Below, piece after piece: positions 34,007 through 41,568 of a stretch of 64,000 nucleotides of DNA; within the stretch, counting starts at the first letter, position 1; each line of letters starts with the position of its first letter. The position numbers and the translations under genes were made by a program. Source of the DNA: AC-32 sp963765785 (GTDB taxonomy: Bacteria; Actinomycetota; Thermoleophilia; Gaiellales; Gaiellaceae). The stretch is taken from assembly GCA_963765785.1 (NCBI GenBank), contig CAVXXW010000001.1, positions 1 through 64,000 of the forward strand, written 5' to 3'. The notes beneath the pieces were generated by a model that was not told the DNA's origin, ran no database searches, and worked only from the letters and a program-made list of their open reading frames with translations.

Positions 34007-34060
34007 GGAGGGCGCTGCCCTCCACTGACGGAGCCCGGTGGACCCTCGCCGCCGGGCTCC
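34007..34060. terminator. two hairpins between convergent genes
   Basis: GGAGGGC-GCT-GCCCTCC (34007-34023) is followed by a 9-bp stem GGAGCCCGG/CCGGGCTCC (34030-34060, 13-base loop). They lie directly after the CHRD stop and before the convergent E2 stop. Without long T-runs they are probably bidirectional end-of-transcript structures. Confidence 0.5.
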
Positions 34061-34063
34061 TGC

Positions 34064-35152
34064 TTACCCGGCTTCGAGGCGACGAATCACGTCCAGCCCG
34101 AACTCGGCCGCACGGGCGCCGTCGACCACGCGGTGGTCGAACGTGATCGCGATCGTTCCGACCGGCCGGATCGTGATCTCGCCCTCGCGGACGACCGGGC
34201 GGTCGGCGATGCGGCCGACGCTGAGGATCGCGACCTCGGGGTACTTGACGATCGGCGTCGTCAGCAGGCCGCCGAGCTTGCCGGCGCTGGTGACCGTGAA
34301 GGTCGAGCCGCGGAGCTCTTCGGGTTTGAGCGAGCCGGCGCGCGCGGCTTCCGCGAGGCGCGCGAGGTCGTCGGCCAGCTCCTCGAGGGTGCGCTCGCCG
34401 CAGCCGCGCACGACCGGGACGACGAGCCCCTGGTCGGTCTGCACGGCGACGCCGAGGTCGTAGCGGTCGAGGTAGACGATCTCGTCGCCCTCGAGCCGTG
34501 CGTTCAGCTCGGGGAAGTCCTTCAGGCTCTCCGCGACAGCCTTCAGCACGGTCGGGACGATCCGCTTGAGGTCGACCTCGCCGAAGTCGCACTCCTCGAC
34601 CCAGGTCACGGGCGGCACCTCGCGGTGGGCCCGGCTCATGCGCTCGGCAACGAGGCGGCGCACCCCGCGCAGCGGCTCGCGCCGTCCCTCCTCGCCCTCG
34701 CCTTCGGACCCGGCCGCCCGGCGCACGTCTTCTTCGGTCACCCGCCCCTGCGGGCCCGTCGCCTCGACGGAGGCAAGGTCGACACCGAGCTCCTCGGCCA
34801 GCCGCCGTACGAGGGGCGTTGCCTGCACGCGTCCCTGCTGACCCGAGGACGTGGGCGGAACCGCCGCAGCCGACTCGGCCTTCGGCTGCTCCGCCTCCGC
34901 CGCGGGCGCGGCGCCATCCTCGCCGATGACCACGAGCACGGTGCCGACCGGGACGACCTTTCCTTCCTCGACAAGGATCCGCGCGACCTTGCCCGCGGCC
35001 GGCGACGGGATCTCCACGGTCGTCTTGTCCGTCTGCACCTCGACGAGCGGATCGTCCTCGGCGATCTCCTGGCCCTCGCTGACGAGCCAGCGCGCGATCT
35101 CGCCCTCGGTCAGACCCTCGCCCAGGTCGGGAAGCTTGAACTCGTACGCCAC
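34064..35152 (-). CDS. dihydrolipoamide acyltransferase (E2) of a 2-oxoacid dehydrogenase
   Basis: A 362-residue E2. The lipoyl domain occupies residues 1-76 with the lipoylated Lys in VEVQTDKTTVEIPSP. A peripheral-subunit-binding domain lies near 110-150 (ATPLVRRLAEELGVDL and GRVTEEDV). The acyltransferase core ends with TFDHRVVDGARAAEF, holding the catalytic His and Asp. It starts at GTG 35152. E1 alpha and beta are encoded upstream on the same strand with GNAT and HIRAN genes in between. No E3 is in the window. Pyruvate or branched-chain substrates cannot be told apart here. Confidence 0.92.
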   Translation of the reverse strand: MAYEFKLPDLGEGLTEGEIARWLVSEGQEIAEDDPLVEVQTDKTTVEIPSPAAGKVARILVEEGKVVPVGTVLVVIGEDGAAPAAEAEQPKAESAAAVPPTSSGQQGRVQATPLVRRLAEELGVDLASVEATGPQGRVTEEDVRRAAGSEGEGEEGRREPLRGVRRLVAERMSRAHREVPPVTWVEECDFGEVDLKRIVPTVLKAVAESLKDFPELNARLEGDEIVYLDRYDLGVAVQTDQGLVVPVVRGCGERTLEELADDLARLAEAARAGSLKPEELRGSTFTVTSAGKLGGLLTTPIVKYPEVAILSVGRIADRPVVREGEITIRPVGTIAITFDHRVVDGARAAEFGLDVIRRLEAG

Positions 35153-35163
35153 GGCGCCGGAAT

Positions 35164-35550
35164 CTACCGGGGAGTCCCGACCCAGGCCGCTGCTGGCACG
35201 ATCAGCACGCGCAATCCGCCCTCGACCCGCCACAGCGAGACCGCCTGCTCGTCGCCCTCGAGCTCCGGCGCGACCTCGCGCGGGACGTAGCCGAGCTGGA
35301 GCGTCCGGTCCTCGTTCCAGATCCCGACCGCGTACGGGTCGTGCTCGTTCTGGGGCTCCGGCACGAGCCCGAGCCGGCGGCCGGGCTCGAAGGAGGGATC
35401 GTCCAGCGCAGCCGCGCGAAACGACACGCCCGCGACCGGCACCACTCGCAGCCGCGGGTCTTCCCACCCAACCGGTTCGCCCGTGGCCGCGTCGCGGATG
35501 TAGTACCCGCCGGCGCCGCGCTCGAGCCAGAGGCGGAGCCGCTCGGCCAT
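35164..35550 (-). CDS. stand-alone HIRAN-domain protein
   Basis: A 128-residue protein. Its C-terminal two thirds show the HIRAN pattern VVPVAGVSFR, LVPEPQNEHDPYAVGIW, LGYVPREVAPEL. HIRAN domains bind DNA 3' ends in larger helicase/nuclease proteins; here the domain stands almost alone. It starts at ATG 35550, overlapping the GNAT stop by one base (TGATG), and ends 11 bases before E2. Its place in a dehydrogenase gene run is unexplained. Confidence 0.75.
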   Translation of the reverse strand: MAERLRLWLERGAGGYYIRDAATGEPVGWEDPRLRVVPVAGVSFRAAALDDPSFEPGRRLGLVPEPQNEHDPYAVGIWNEDRTLQLGYVPREVAPELEGDEQAVSLWRVEGGLRVLIVPAAAWVGTPR

Positions 35551-36173
35551 CAGCGGATCGGCTCGCCCGCGGCGTCGTAGGCCCGCAGCTCCGCGGAGGC
35601 GACCGGCGAGCCGGCGAGCTCCTTCCGCAGGAGCGCGAAGACGACCGCGTCCCGCTGGAGCGGCGTGCCGTCGGGGCCGTGCAAGAAGCGCCGCAACGTT
35701 CCTTCCTCGACGAAGCCGAGCTTCCGCGGGATCGCGAGCGACGCCGTGTTCTCACGAGCGACCCGGATCTCGATTCGCTCGGCGCCCGCGACCTCGAAGC
35801 CGACCCGCGCAACCGCGGCCGTCGCCTCCGTCCCGAGACCCTCGCCCGCTCGGCTCGCTCGGATCCAGTAGCCGATCTCGAGCACGCCCTCGAACGAGCG
35901 GCGGTGCAGGCCCGTGCCCCCGACGACCTCCGACTCGTCGGCAGAGAAGATTCCGTAGACGTAGTCCTGCCCGAGGTCGAAGTGGCCGCGGAAGGTCCGC
36001 AGCAGGTCGACCTTCGCCGGCAGCGGCTGCGGCTCCGCGTGTGCCCACGGCATCCACGGACGGAGATGGTCGAGCGACGAGTCGACGGCCCCCTTCAGCA
36101 GCGGCGCGTCGCGCGGCTCCCAGCAGCGCACGACCAGGCGCTCGGTCTCGATCCGGTACGGCGGCGTCTTCAG
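35550..36173 (-). CDS. RimJ/RimL-type GNAT N-acetyltransferase
   Basis: A 207-residue acetyltransferase. YRIETERLVVRCWEPRDAPLL is the family N-terminus. EIGYWIRASRAGEGLGTEATAA carries the acetyl-CoA loop, and VARENTASLAIPRKLGFVEEG is the C-terminal signature. No ATG/GTG/TTG precedes the conserved ETERL, so CTG 36173, in a CTGA overlap with the E1 beta stop, is the likely start. The substrate may be a protein N-terminus or small amine. Confidence 0.82.
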   Translation of the reverse strand: MKTPPYRIETERLVVRCWEPRDAPLLKGAVDSSLDHLRPWMPWAHAEPQPLPAKVDLLRTFRGHFDLGQDYVYGIFSADESEVVGGTGLHRRSFEGVLEIGYWIRASRAGEGLGTEATAAVARVGFEVAGAERIEIRVARENTASLAIPRKLGFVEEGTLRRFLHGPDGTPLQRDAVVFALLRKELAGSPVASAELRAYDAAGEPIR

Positions 36174-37138
36174 AACTCGAGCAGCTTGCGGGCGGCGTCC
36201 ACGACGCGCTCGACCGACGGCATGTACGCGTCCTCGATCTGCCAGTACGGGTACGGCACGTCGTAGCCGGTCACGCGCATGACCGGGGCGCGCAGGTCGA
36301 GCATCGCCTTCTCTGCGAGGATCGCCGCCAGCTCGGCTCCGTACCCGGCCGTGCGCGGCGCCTCCTGCACGATCACCACGCGGCCCGTCTTGGCGGCGGC
36401 CGCGAGCAGCGCCTCCTCGTCGAGCGGCTTCAGCGTCCGGATGTCGAGGATCTCGACCGAGACGTCGAGCGCGTCGGCGGCTTGCTCGGCGAGCGGCACC
36501 ATCGAGCCGTACGCGACGAAGGTCAGGTCGTCGCCCTCTCGCACGGTCCGCGCCTTCCCGAGCGGCACGACGTGCTCGCCCTCCGGCACCTCGCCGCGCA
36601 GCGTGCGGTAATGGAGCTTCGGCTCCAGCACGACGACCGGATCCGGGTCGCGGATCGCGGCCGCCAGCAGCCCCTTTGCGTCCGCCGGTGTCGACGGGAT
36701 CGCAACCTTCACGCCCGGCGTATGGACGTAGTAGGCCTCCGGCGAGTCGTCGTGCAGCTCGGGCGCGCGCACGCCGCCGCCGTAGGGCATCCGGACGACG
36801 AGCGGGAACGCCATCGCGCCGCCCGTTCGCCACCGGTAGCGCCCGACGTGGGTGATCAGCTGGTCGAGGCACGGGTACGAGAACGCGTCGTACTGCATCT
36901 CGCAGACCGGTCGCCAGCCCGCCATGCAGAGCCCGACCGCGCTGCCGAGGATCCCGGCCTCGGCCAGCGGCGTGTCGACGCAGCGGTTCTCCCCGAAGCG
37001 GTCGCGCAGCCCCGCCGTGGCGCGGAAGACGCCGCCCGCGCGGCCGACGTCCTCGCCCATCACCATCACGTCCGCGTCGCGCTCGAGCTCGACGTGGAAG
37101 CCGTCGTTGATCGCCTCGACCAAGGTCAGCTCAGCCAA
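36170..37138 (-). CDS. 2-oxoacid dehydrogenase E1 component, beta subunit
   Basis: A 322-residue transketolase-like beta subunit. It shows VMVMGEDVGRAGGVFRATAGL, DTPLAEAGILGSAVGLCMAGW (catalytic Glu), YRWRTGGAMAFPLVVRMPYGG and FVAYGSMVPLAEQAAD. With E1 alpha it forms the TPP-dependent decarboxylating component that acylates the lipoyl group of E2. It starts at ATG 37138, overlapping E1 alpha by 8 bases. Confidence 0.94.
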   Translation of the reverse strand: MAELTLVEAINDGFHVELERDADVMVMGEDVGRAGGVFRATAGLRDRFGENRCVDTPLAEAGILGSAVGLCMAGWRPVCEMQYDAFSYPCLDQLITHVGRYRWRTGGAMAFPLVVRMPYGGGVRAPELHDDSPEAYYVHTPGVKVAIPSTPADAKGLLAAAIRDPDPVVVLEPKLHYRTLRGEVPEGEHVVPLGKARTVREGDDLTFVAYGSMVPLAEQAADALDVSVEILDIRTLKPLDEEALLAAAAKTGRVVIVQEAPRTAGYGAELAAILAEKAMLDLRAPVMRVTGYDVPYPYWQIEDAYMPSVERVVDAARKLLEF

Positions 37139-38201
37139 GGATCCTCCGGAGCTCCGCGAGGTCGGACTCCAACGACGCCGGCGGCTCGGCGAACGCGTGC
37201 GAGAAGAGCAGTGACGGGTCGGCCGGCGGCTCAGCCTCGGCCGCGGCGATGCCGTCGCGCATCAGCTGCGTCGCGTCCGCGCGCACCGCCTCCGCGGCAT
37301 CGTCCGAGAGCAGCCCGAGCCGGCGCAGGTAGGCCTCGTAGCGGCCGACGCACTCGCGCTGCCGCTCCTCCTCGACGCGCTCCAGGTCGATGTACGCGGC
37401 CGGGTCGTCCGCGGTCGCATGCGGCGCCGAGCGATACGTCACGGCCTCGATCAACGTCGGCCCTTCGCCCGCCCGCGCCCGCGCGACCGCCTCGCGCGTC
37501 GCCTCGTAGACCGCGAGCACGTCGGCCCCGTCGACGCGGACGCCGGGCATGCCGTAGCCGACGGCCTTGTCGGCGAGAGTCTCGGCCGCGGTCTGCGCCG
37601 ACAGCGGCGTCGAGATCGCCCACTGGTTGTTGTTGCAGAAGAGGATCACCGGCGCGCGCATCACGGCCGCGAAGTTCGCGCCCTCGTGGAAGGCGCCCTC
37701 GGAGGTCGCACCGTCGCCGAAGTACGCGATCGCACAGGCGGCCTCGCCGCGCAGCTTCTTGCCCCAGGCCAGCCCGGCCGCATGCGGCACGTGCGTCCCG
37801 ATCGGGACGCAGATCGAGGCGACGTTCCAGTCCAGCGGGTTCCACCACCCGGCAGGATGGCCGCGCCACCACGAGAGGATCGTCGCCGCCGGCAGCCCGC
37901 GCAGCAGGCCGATCGCCGACTCGCGGTAGCTCGGGAAGATCCAGTCCTCCCGTTCGAGCGCGTAGGTCGAGCCAACCTGCATCGCCTCGTGCCCCCAGAA
38001 GATCGCGTAGGTGCCGATCCGGCCCTGTCGGTGGTAGACGACCGACCGCTCGTCGTAGGTCCGCAGCAGGACGAGCTGCCGGTGCAGCTCGAGCAGGTCC
38101 GCCTCGGAGAGCCCCTCGACCTCGCCGTCCGGAACGCCCTCCCCGTCCCCGATCACGCGCCGCAGGTCGCGTGACTCTGGCACGCGTAGCGTTTGGGCCA
38201 T
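37131..38201 (-). CDS. 2-oxoacid dehydrogenase E1 component, alpha subunit
   Basis: A 356-residue TPP-binding alpha subunit. The TPP motif is AIAYFGDGATSEGAFHEGANFA ending in NNNQWAIST (GDGx-NN motif). IGTYAIFWGHEAMQVGS and ATREAVARARAGEGPTLIE are also typical. The phosphorylation-loop-like YRSAPHATADDP is present. It starts at ATG 38201, 12 bases after the membrane gene. Confidence 0.94.
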   Translation of the reverse strand: MAQTLRVPESRDLRRVIGDGEGVPDGEVEGLSEADLLELHRQLVLLRTYDERSVVYHRQGRIGTYAIFWGHEAMQVGSTYALEREDWIFPSYRESAIGLLRGLPAATILSWWRGHPAGWWNPLDWNVASICVPIGTHVPHAAGLAWGKKLRGEAACAIAYFGDGATSEGAFHEGANFAAVMRAPVILFCNNNQWAISTPLSAQTAAETLADKAVGYGMPGVRVDGADVLAVYEATREAVARARAGEGPTLIEAVTYRSAPHATADDPAAYIDLERVEEERQRECVGRYEAYLRRLGLLSDDAAEAVRADATQLMRDGIAAAEAEPPADPSLLFSHAFAEPPASLESDLAELRRILG

Positions 38202-38213
38202 GTCGCTCCGAAT

Positions 38214-38756
38214 CTACCCGACCCCGTGCCGGGCAACCCACGCGAGGACGGCGACCGCGCCGGTCGCCGCAAGAATCCCGAGCAGCTCGAGCGGCACGCC
38301 ACCGGTGACCGAGCTTCCGGCCGCGACGAGCATTGCCGCGCCGACGCCCGCGCCGAGCAGGCACATCAGCAGCGCGCCCGCCAGCCGGCTCAGCGCGACG
38401 CCGGGCTGCGACCACGCCGGGATGCGCGGCTCGATCGACCACCAGGCGAGCTCGGCACAGAGCAGCAGCGCGCCGCCGACGAGCGGCGCCCACTCGTCGA
38501 GCACGTCGTTCCCGAGCGCGAGGCGCACGGCCTGCTGCGCCCCGAGCAGCACGATCGCAGCGGTCAGTGCGCCGCTCCAGCGCAGTGCCAGGCCGGCAAG
38601 CAGGACGACCGGCACCGGCGCGCCGACGGCGACCAGCACGCCGCGGTCGACGCCCGGGTTCGCACGGAGCACCGTGGCGGTCACGACCCCGCCTGCGACG
38701 AGCAGCGCGCCGAGGCCGGTCGCTAGGCGCGCGTCACGCGGGCGTGGCGCCTGAAT
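38214..38756 (-). CDS. membrane protein of unknown function, probable ATT start
   Basis: About 180 residues with five or six spans (LATGLGALLVAGGVVTATVL, VLVAVGAPVPVVLLAGLAL, LSRLAGALLMCLLGAGVG, PLELLGILAATGAVAVLAWV). The frame has no standard start before the first span. ATT 38756 has a strong GGAGGAGGTGAGG six bases upstream and gives a short cytosolic lead-in. CTG 38705 and GTG 38684 would truncate the first helix. It overlaps the DUF58 gene by 34 bases. DUF58 loci often carry such membrane partners. Confidence 0.55.
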   Translation of the reverse strand: MQAPRPRDARLATGLGALLVAGGVVTATVLRANPGVDRGVLVAVGAPVPVVLLAGLALRWSGALTAAIVLLGAQQAVRLALGNDVLDEWAPLVGGALLLCAELAWWSIEPRIPAWSQPGVALSRLAGALLMCLLGAGVGAAMLVAAGSSVTGGVPLELLGILAATGAVAVLAWVARHGVG

Positions 38757-39994
38757 GTCCTCACCTCCTCCAACGCGGCCTGCATCGGATCGCCGTGCCG
38801 CCATTCGACGACGGGCACCCCGACGCGGAGATAGGACGCGCGCAGCGCGTCGCGCCGCATCAGCCAGAGCCGGTAGGCGAGCCCGTCGAGCTCGTCCGGG
38901 CCGGGCTCGACGAACGGCACCGGAGAGATCTCGACGACCGCGAGGTCGAACCCCCGCGCGCGCAGGTCGATGAGCGCGCGCACCGAGCGCTCGTCCAACA
39001 GCGGCGTCAGTGCGACGACGAGCGCGTTCGGCGGCAGCGTCCGGCGCGGCAGGATCTCGATCTCCTTCCACGCGTAGCTGAGAAAGATCTCGGCGTCGAG
39101 CAGCGAGTCGAGGATCCGGTAGAGCTGGGTAACGCCCCCCGAGACCGTCAGCCAGTTGAGGACGCCGCCGAACGCGACGAGCCCGACGCGGTCCTTGGCG
39201 CGGATGTAGTGCGCCGCGAGCGAACCGGCCGCCTCCACTGCGAGGTCGAGCGTGCTGCCGGCGCCGCTGCGGGCCTCGGCGAACGTGTCGAGGAAGACGA
39301 CGACGTCGGTGTTCCGCTCCGGGTGCGTCTCGTTCACCCACGGCTCCCCGCGTCGGGCGGTGGCGCGCCAATTGATCCGGCGGATCCGGTCGCCGGGCAC
39401 GAACGGCCGCAGGTCGGCGAACTCGATTCCCTCGCCGCGCGTGCCCGTCGTCTGGCTGCCGGCGAACGACAGCGTCTGCAGTGGGCGCAGGAGCTTCTCG
39501 AGCGCCTCGCCGCGCGGGTAGACCTTCAGCGGCCGGCGCAGGTCGTACGAGCGCTCGTACGCGAGCAGCCCGAAGCGGTCCTGCACGCGGACGTGGACGC
39601 TGCCGACGAGGTACGCGCCCCAGTGCGCGCACCGCAGCGGCACCTCGAGCTCGCGACGCTCGTCGAGGTCGAGCGAGAGCAGCACCGGGTTCGGCGCGTC
39701 GGTCTCGAGCCCTTCGGGCAGCGCCAGCAGGAGCTCGAGCCGCGCGACCGGCATGTGCGTGCGCACCTCCAACGACGCGTTGACCTCCTCGCCCTCGACC
39801 TGCCGCTCGCGGTCGATCTCGAGGTCGACCCGCACGTCGGGCGCCTCGGACAGCGCGAGCCCGAAGAAGAGAACGAGCGCAAACGGCGCGGCCAGCACCG
39901 CCAGCTCCGCGCGGCCGAGCACGAGCGCCGCCAGCAGGCCCGCACCGGCGAGCCCTGCGTAGGCGCCGAGCTTCGGCGTTGCGGCTCGGGCCAT
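38723..39994 (-). CDS. DUF58 (von Willebrand-like) membrane protein
   Basis: A 423-residue DUF58 protein. Two N-terminal spans (AGLAGAGLLAALVLG and LAAPFALVLFFGLAL) precede a beta-rich region and the signature GEGIEFADLRPFVPGDRIRRI with NWRATARRGEPWVNE. A vWA-like fold follows (DVVVFLDTFAE). DUF58 proteins work with MoxR ATPases as chaperone-like assembly or metal-insertion systems. ATG 39994 lies about 20 bases after palindromic element B. MoxR is directly upstream. Confidence 0.88.
   Translation of the reverse strand: MARAATPKLGAYAGLAGAGLLAALVLGRAELAVLAAPFALVLFFGLALSEAPDVRVDLEIDRERQVEGEEVNASLEVRTHMPVARLELLLALPEGLETDAPNPVLLSLDLDERRELEVPLRCAHWGAYLVGSVHVRVQDRFGLLAYERSYDLRRPLKVYPRGEALEKLLRPLQTLSFAGSQTTGTRGEGIEFADLRPFVPGDRIRRINWRATARRGEPWVNETHPERNTDVVVFLDTFAEARSGAGSTLDLAVEAAGSLAAHYIRAKDRVGLVAFGGVLNWLTVSGGVTQLYRILDSLLDAEIFLSYAWKEIEILPRRTLPPNALVVALTPLLDERSVRALIDLRARGFDLAVVEISPVPFVEPGPDELDGLAYRLWLMRRDALRASYLRVGVPVVEWRHGDPMQAALEEVRTFRRHARVTRA
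38759..38771 (-). promoter_or_regulatory. strong Shine-Dalgarno before an ATT codon
   Basis: GGAGGAGGTGAGG on the minus strand, inside the DUF58 gene. AGGAGGT ends six bases before ATT 38756. Used to place the start of the membrane protein; ATT is a rare but known initiator (as in infC). Confidence 0.45.
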
Positions 39995-40015
39995 AGTGGG
40001 ATTGGACTGAATGGT

Positions 40016-40085
40016 TCGACCGGTCATTTCAGACGGCCGCGCGGTCGGGGCCCGCGCCGCCTGAGACGGCATCGCAAGTGATGCC
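40016..40085 (-). repeat. palindromic intergenic element, copy B
   Basis: About 70 bases between moxR and the DUF58 gene, read on the minus strand. It has hairpin 1 GGCATCAC-TT-GCGATGCC (40085-40068), then TCTCAG and a 10-bp stem around GCCCCGA with one mismatch, ending CTGAAATGACCGGTCGA. It matches copy A (23499-23569) with base changes in stems that often keep pairing. Here it lies in the sense direction, just before the DUF58 start. Confidence 0.65.
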
Positions 40086-40090
40086 TTGGC

Positions 40091-41065
40091 TCACTCCGTG
40101 GCGGGCTCGGGCGAGGGCTGAGCCGTCGGCGTCGGCACCTCGTCGAGGAGGGCGACGACGATGTCGTCCGGCCGCAGCCGCTGCACCCAGAGCTCCGGCC
40201 GCAGCGAGAGCCGGTGCGCGAGCGCGGGCACGGCGACCGCCTTCACGTCGTCCGGGATCACGTAGTCGCGGCCGCGCACGGCTGCCCGGCAGCGCGAGAG
40301 CTTGAGCAGCGCGAGCGAGCCGCGCGGGCTGGCGCCGACCTGGACGCCGTTCGCCGAGCGCGTTGCCGCGACCAGGTCGACCATGTAGATCCCGACGCTA
40401 CGCTCGACGTGCACATCCTCGATCGCGCGCTGCATCTCGAGCAGCTCTTCCCGGTCGACGACCGCCCGCAGCTCGACCTCGTCCGCCTGCCGCTCGAGCC
40501 GGCGCTCGAGCACCTCCCACTCCTCGTCCCGGTCGGGGTAGCCGACGCCGATCCGGAGCAGGAAGCGGTCGAGCTGCGCCTCCGGCAGCGGGTAGGTGCC
40601 CTCGTACTCGATCGGGTTCTGCGTCGCGAGGACGAGGAACGGCGGCGCGAGCGGGTACGTCGTGCCGTCGATCGTCACCTGCCGCTCCTGCATCGCCTCG
40701 AGCAGCGCCGCCTGCGTCTTCGGCGGGGCGCGGTTGATCTCGTCGGCGAGGAGGAGATTGGTGAAGATCGGGCCCGGCCGGAACTCGAAGTCGCCATCGC
40801 GCTGGTTGAAGATCGAGGAGCCCGTCACGTCGGAGGGCATCAGGTCGGGCGTGAACTGGACGCGCGTGAAGCCGATGCTCGTCACCTGCGAGAACGCGCG
40901 CGCGGTCAGCGTCTTCGCGAGGCCCGGGAAGTCCTCGATCAGGACGTGGCCGTCGGCAAGCATCCCGAGCAGCACGAGCTCGAGCGCGTCGCGCTTGCCG
41001 ACGACCGCGCGCTCGACCTCGTCGAGGACCGCGTCGGCGCGGCGGGCGACCTCCTCGACGTTCAC
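40091..41065 (-). CDS. MoxR-family AAA+ ATPase
   Basis: A 324-residue MoxR ATPase. HVLIEDFPGLAKTLTARAF is the Walker A region, LLLADEINRAPPKTQAALLEA is Walker B, and FLVLATQNPIEYEGTYPLPEAQLDRFL holds sensor 1 and the arginine finger. It starts at GTG 41065 in a GTGA overlap with the 168-residue membrane gene. It is expected to remodel a target with the DUF58 partner. Confidence 0.92.
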   Translation of the reverse strand: MNVEEVARRADAVLDEVERAVVGKRDALELVLLGMLADGHVLIEDFPGLAKTLTARAFSQVTSIGFTRVQFTPDLMPSDVTGSSIFNQRDGDFEFRPGPIFTNLLLADEINRAPPKTQAALLEAMQERQVTIDGTTYPLAPPFLVLATQNPIEYEGTYPLPEAQLDRFLLRIGVGYPDRDEEWEVLERRLERQADEVELRAVVDREELLEMQRAIEDVHVERSVGIYMVDLVAATRSANGVQVGASPRGSLALLKLSRCRAAVRGRDYVIPDDVKAVAVPALAHRLSLRPELWVQRLRPDDIVVALLDEVPTPTAQPSPEPATE

Positions 41066-41568
41066 AGCACCTCTAGCCGCTCGACGATGCGCCGCACGCT
41101 CGCCGGCGCGATGCCCGCACCGTGCCGGTCGGTCGGGATGGGACGATCGGGCCGCACGAGCGCCCAGAGCTCGTCGCCGAGCTCGTCCTGGCTCTCCTCT
41201 AGCTTCCTGCCGCGGACGGCGAGCCGCGCAGTCGCGATGTCACGGACGAGCGGGCGGAAGCGCGTGTGCAGGTCGAAGGACGTCGCCGTCGCCATTGTCA
41301 GCTCGCGCTCGACCCGTTCCAGCTCCGGCAGGCGCTGCGGTTCCGGGTCGTCGCGCTCGAGCGCGCGCGCGATCTGCGTCACCGGCCGCTCGAGCGGATA
41401 CGACTCGCGGATCAGGATGACGACGTTCAGGAGGGCGGCGCCGCCGACGGCGAGCAGGAACACGTCCAGCTCGAGCTCAGAGCGCCCCGGCTCGAACAGC
41501 CGCGCGAGCAGGAGCGCGATCGTCGCGAGCACCGCGAACGCGCCCCAGCTGATCGCGAGCCGTTTCAC
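41062..41568 (-). CDS. membrane protein in the MoxR/DUF58 cluster
   Basis: A 168-residue protein with two N-terminal spans (AISWGAFAVLATIALLLARL and VFLLAVGGAALLNVVILIR) and a soluble helical tail containing RFRPLVRDIATARLAVRG. It starts at GTG 41568 (GTGA with the DUF4129 stop) and ends in a GTGA with moxR. It has no recognised family, but the position is conserved in many actinobacterial MoxR-DUF58-DUF4129 loci as far as I know. Confidence 0.7.
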   Translation of the reverse strand: MKRLAISWGAFAVLATIALLLARLFEPGRSELELDVFLLAVGGAALLNVVILIRESYPLERPVTQIARALERDDPEPQRLPELERVERELTMATATSFDLHTRFRPLVRDIATARLAVRGRKLEESQDELGDELWALVRPDRPIPTDRHGAGIAPASVRRIVERLEVL

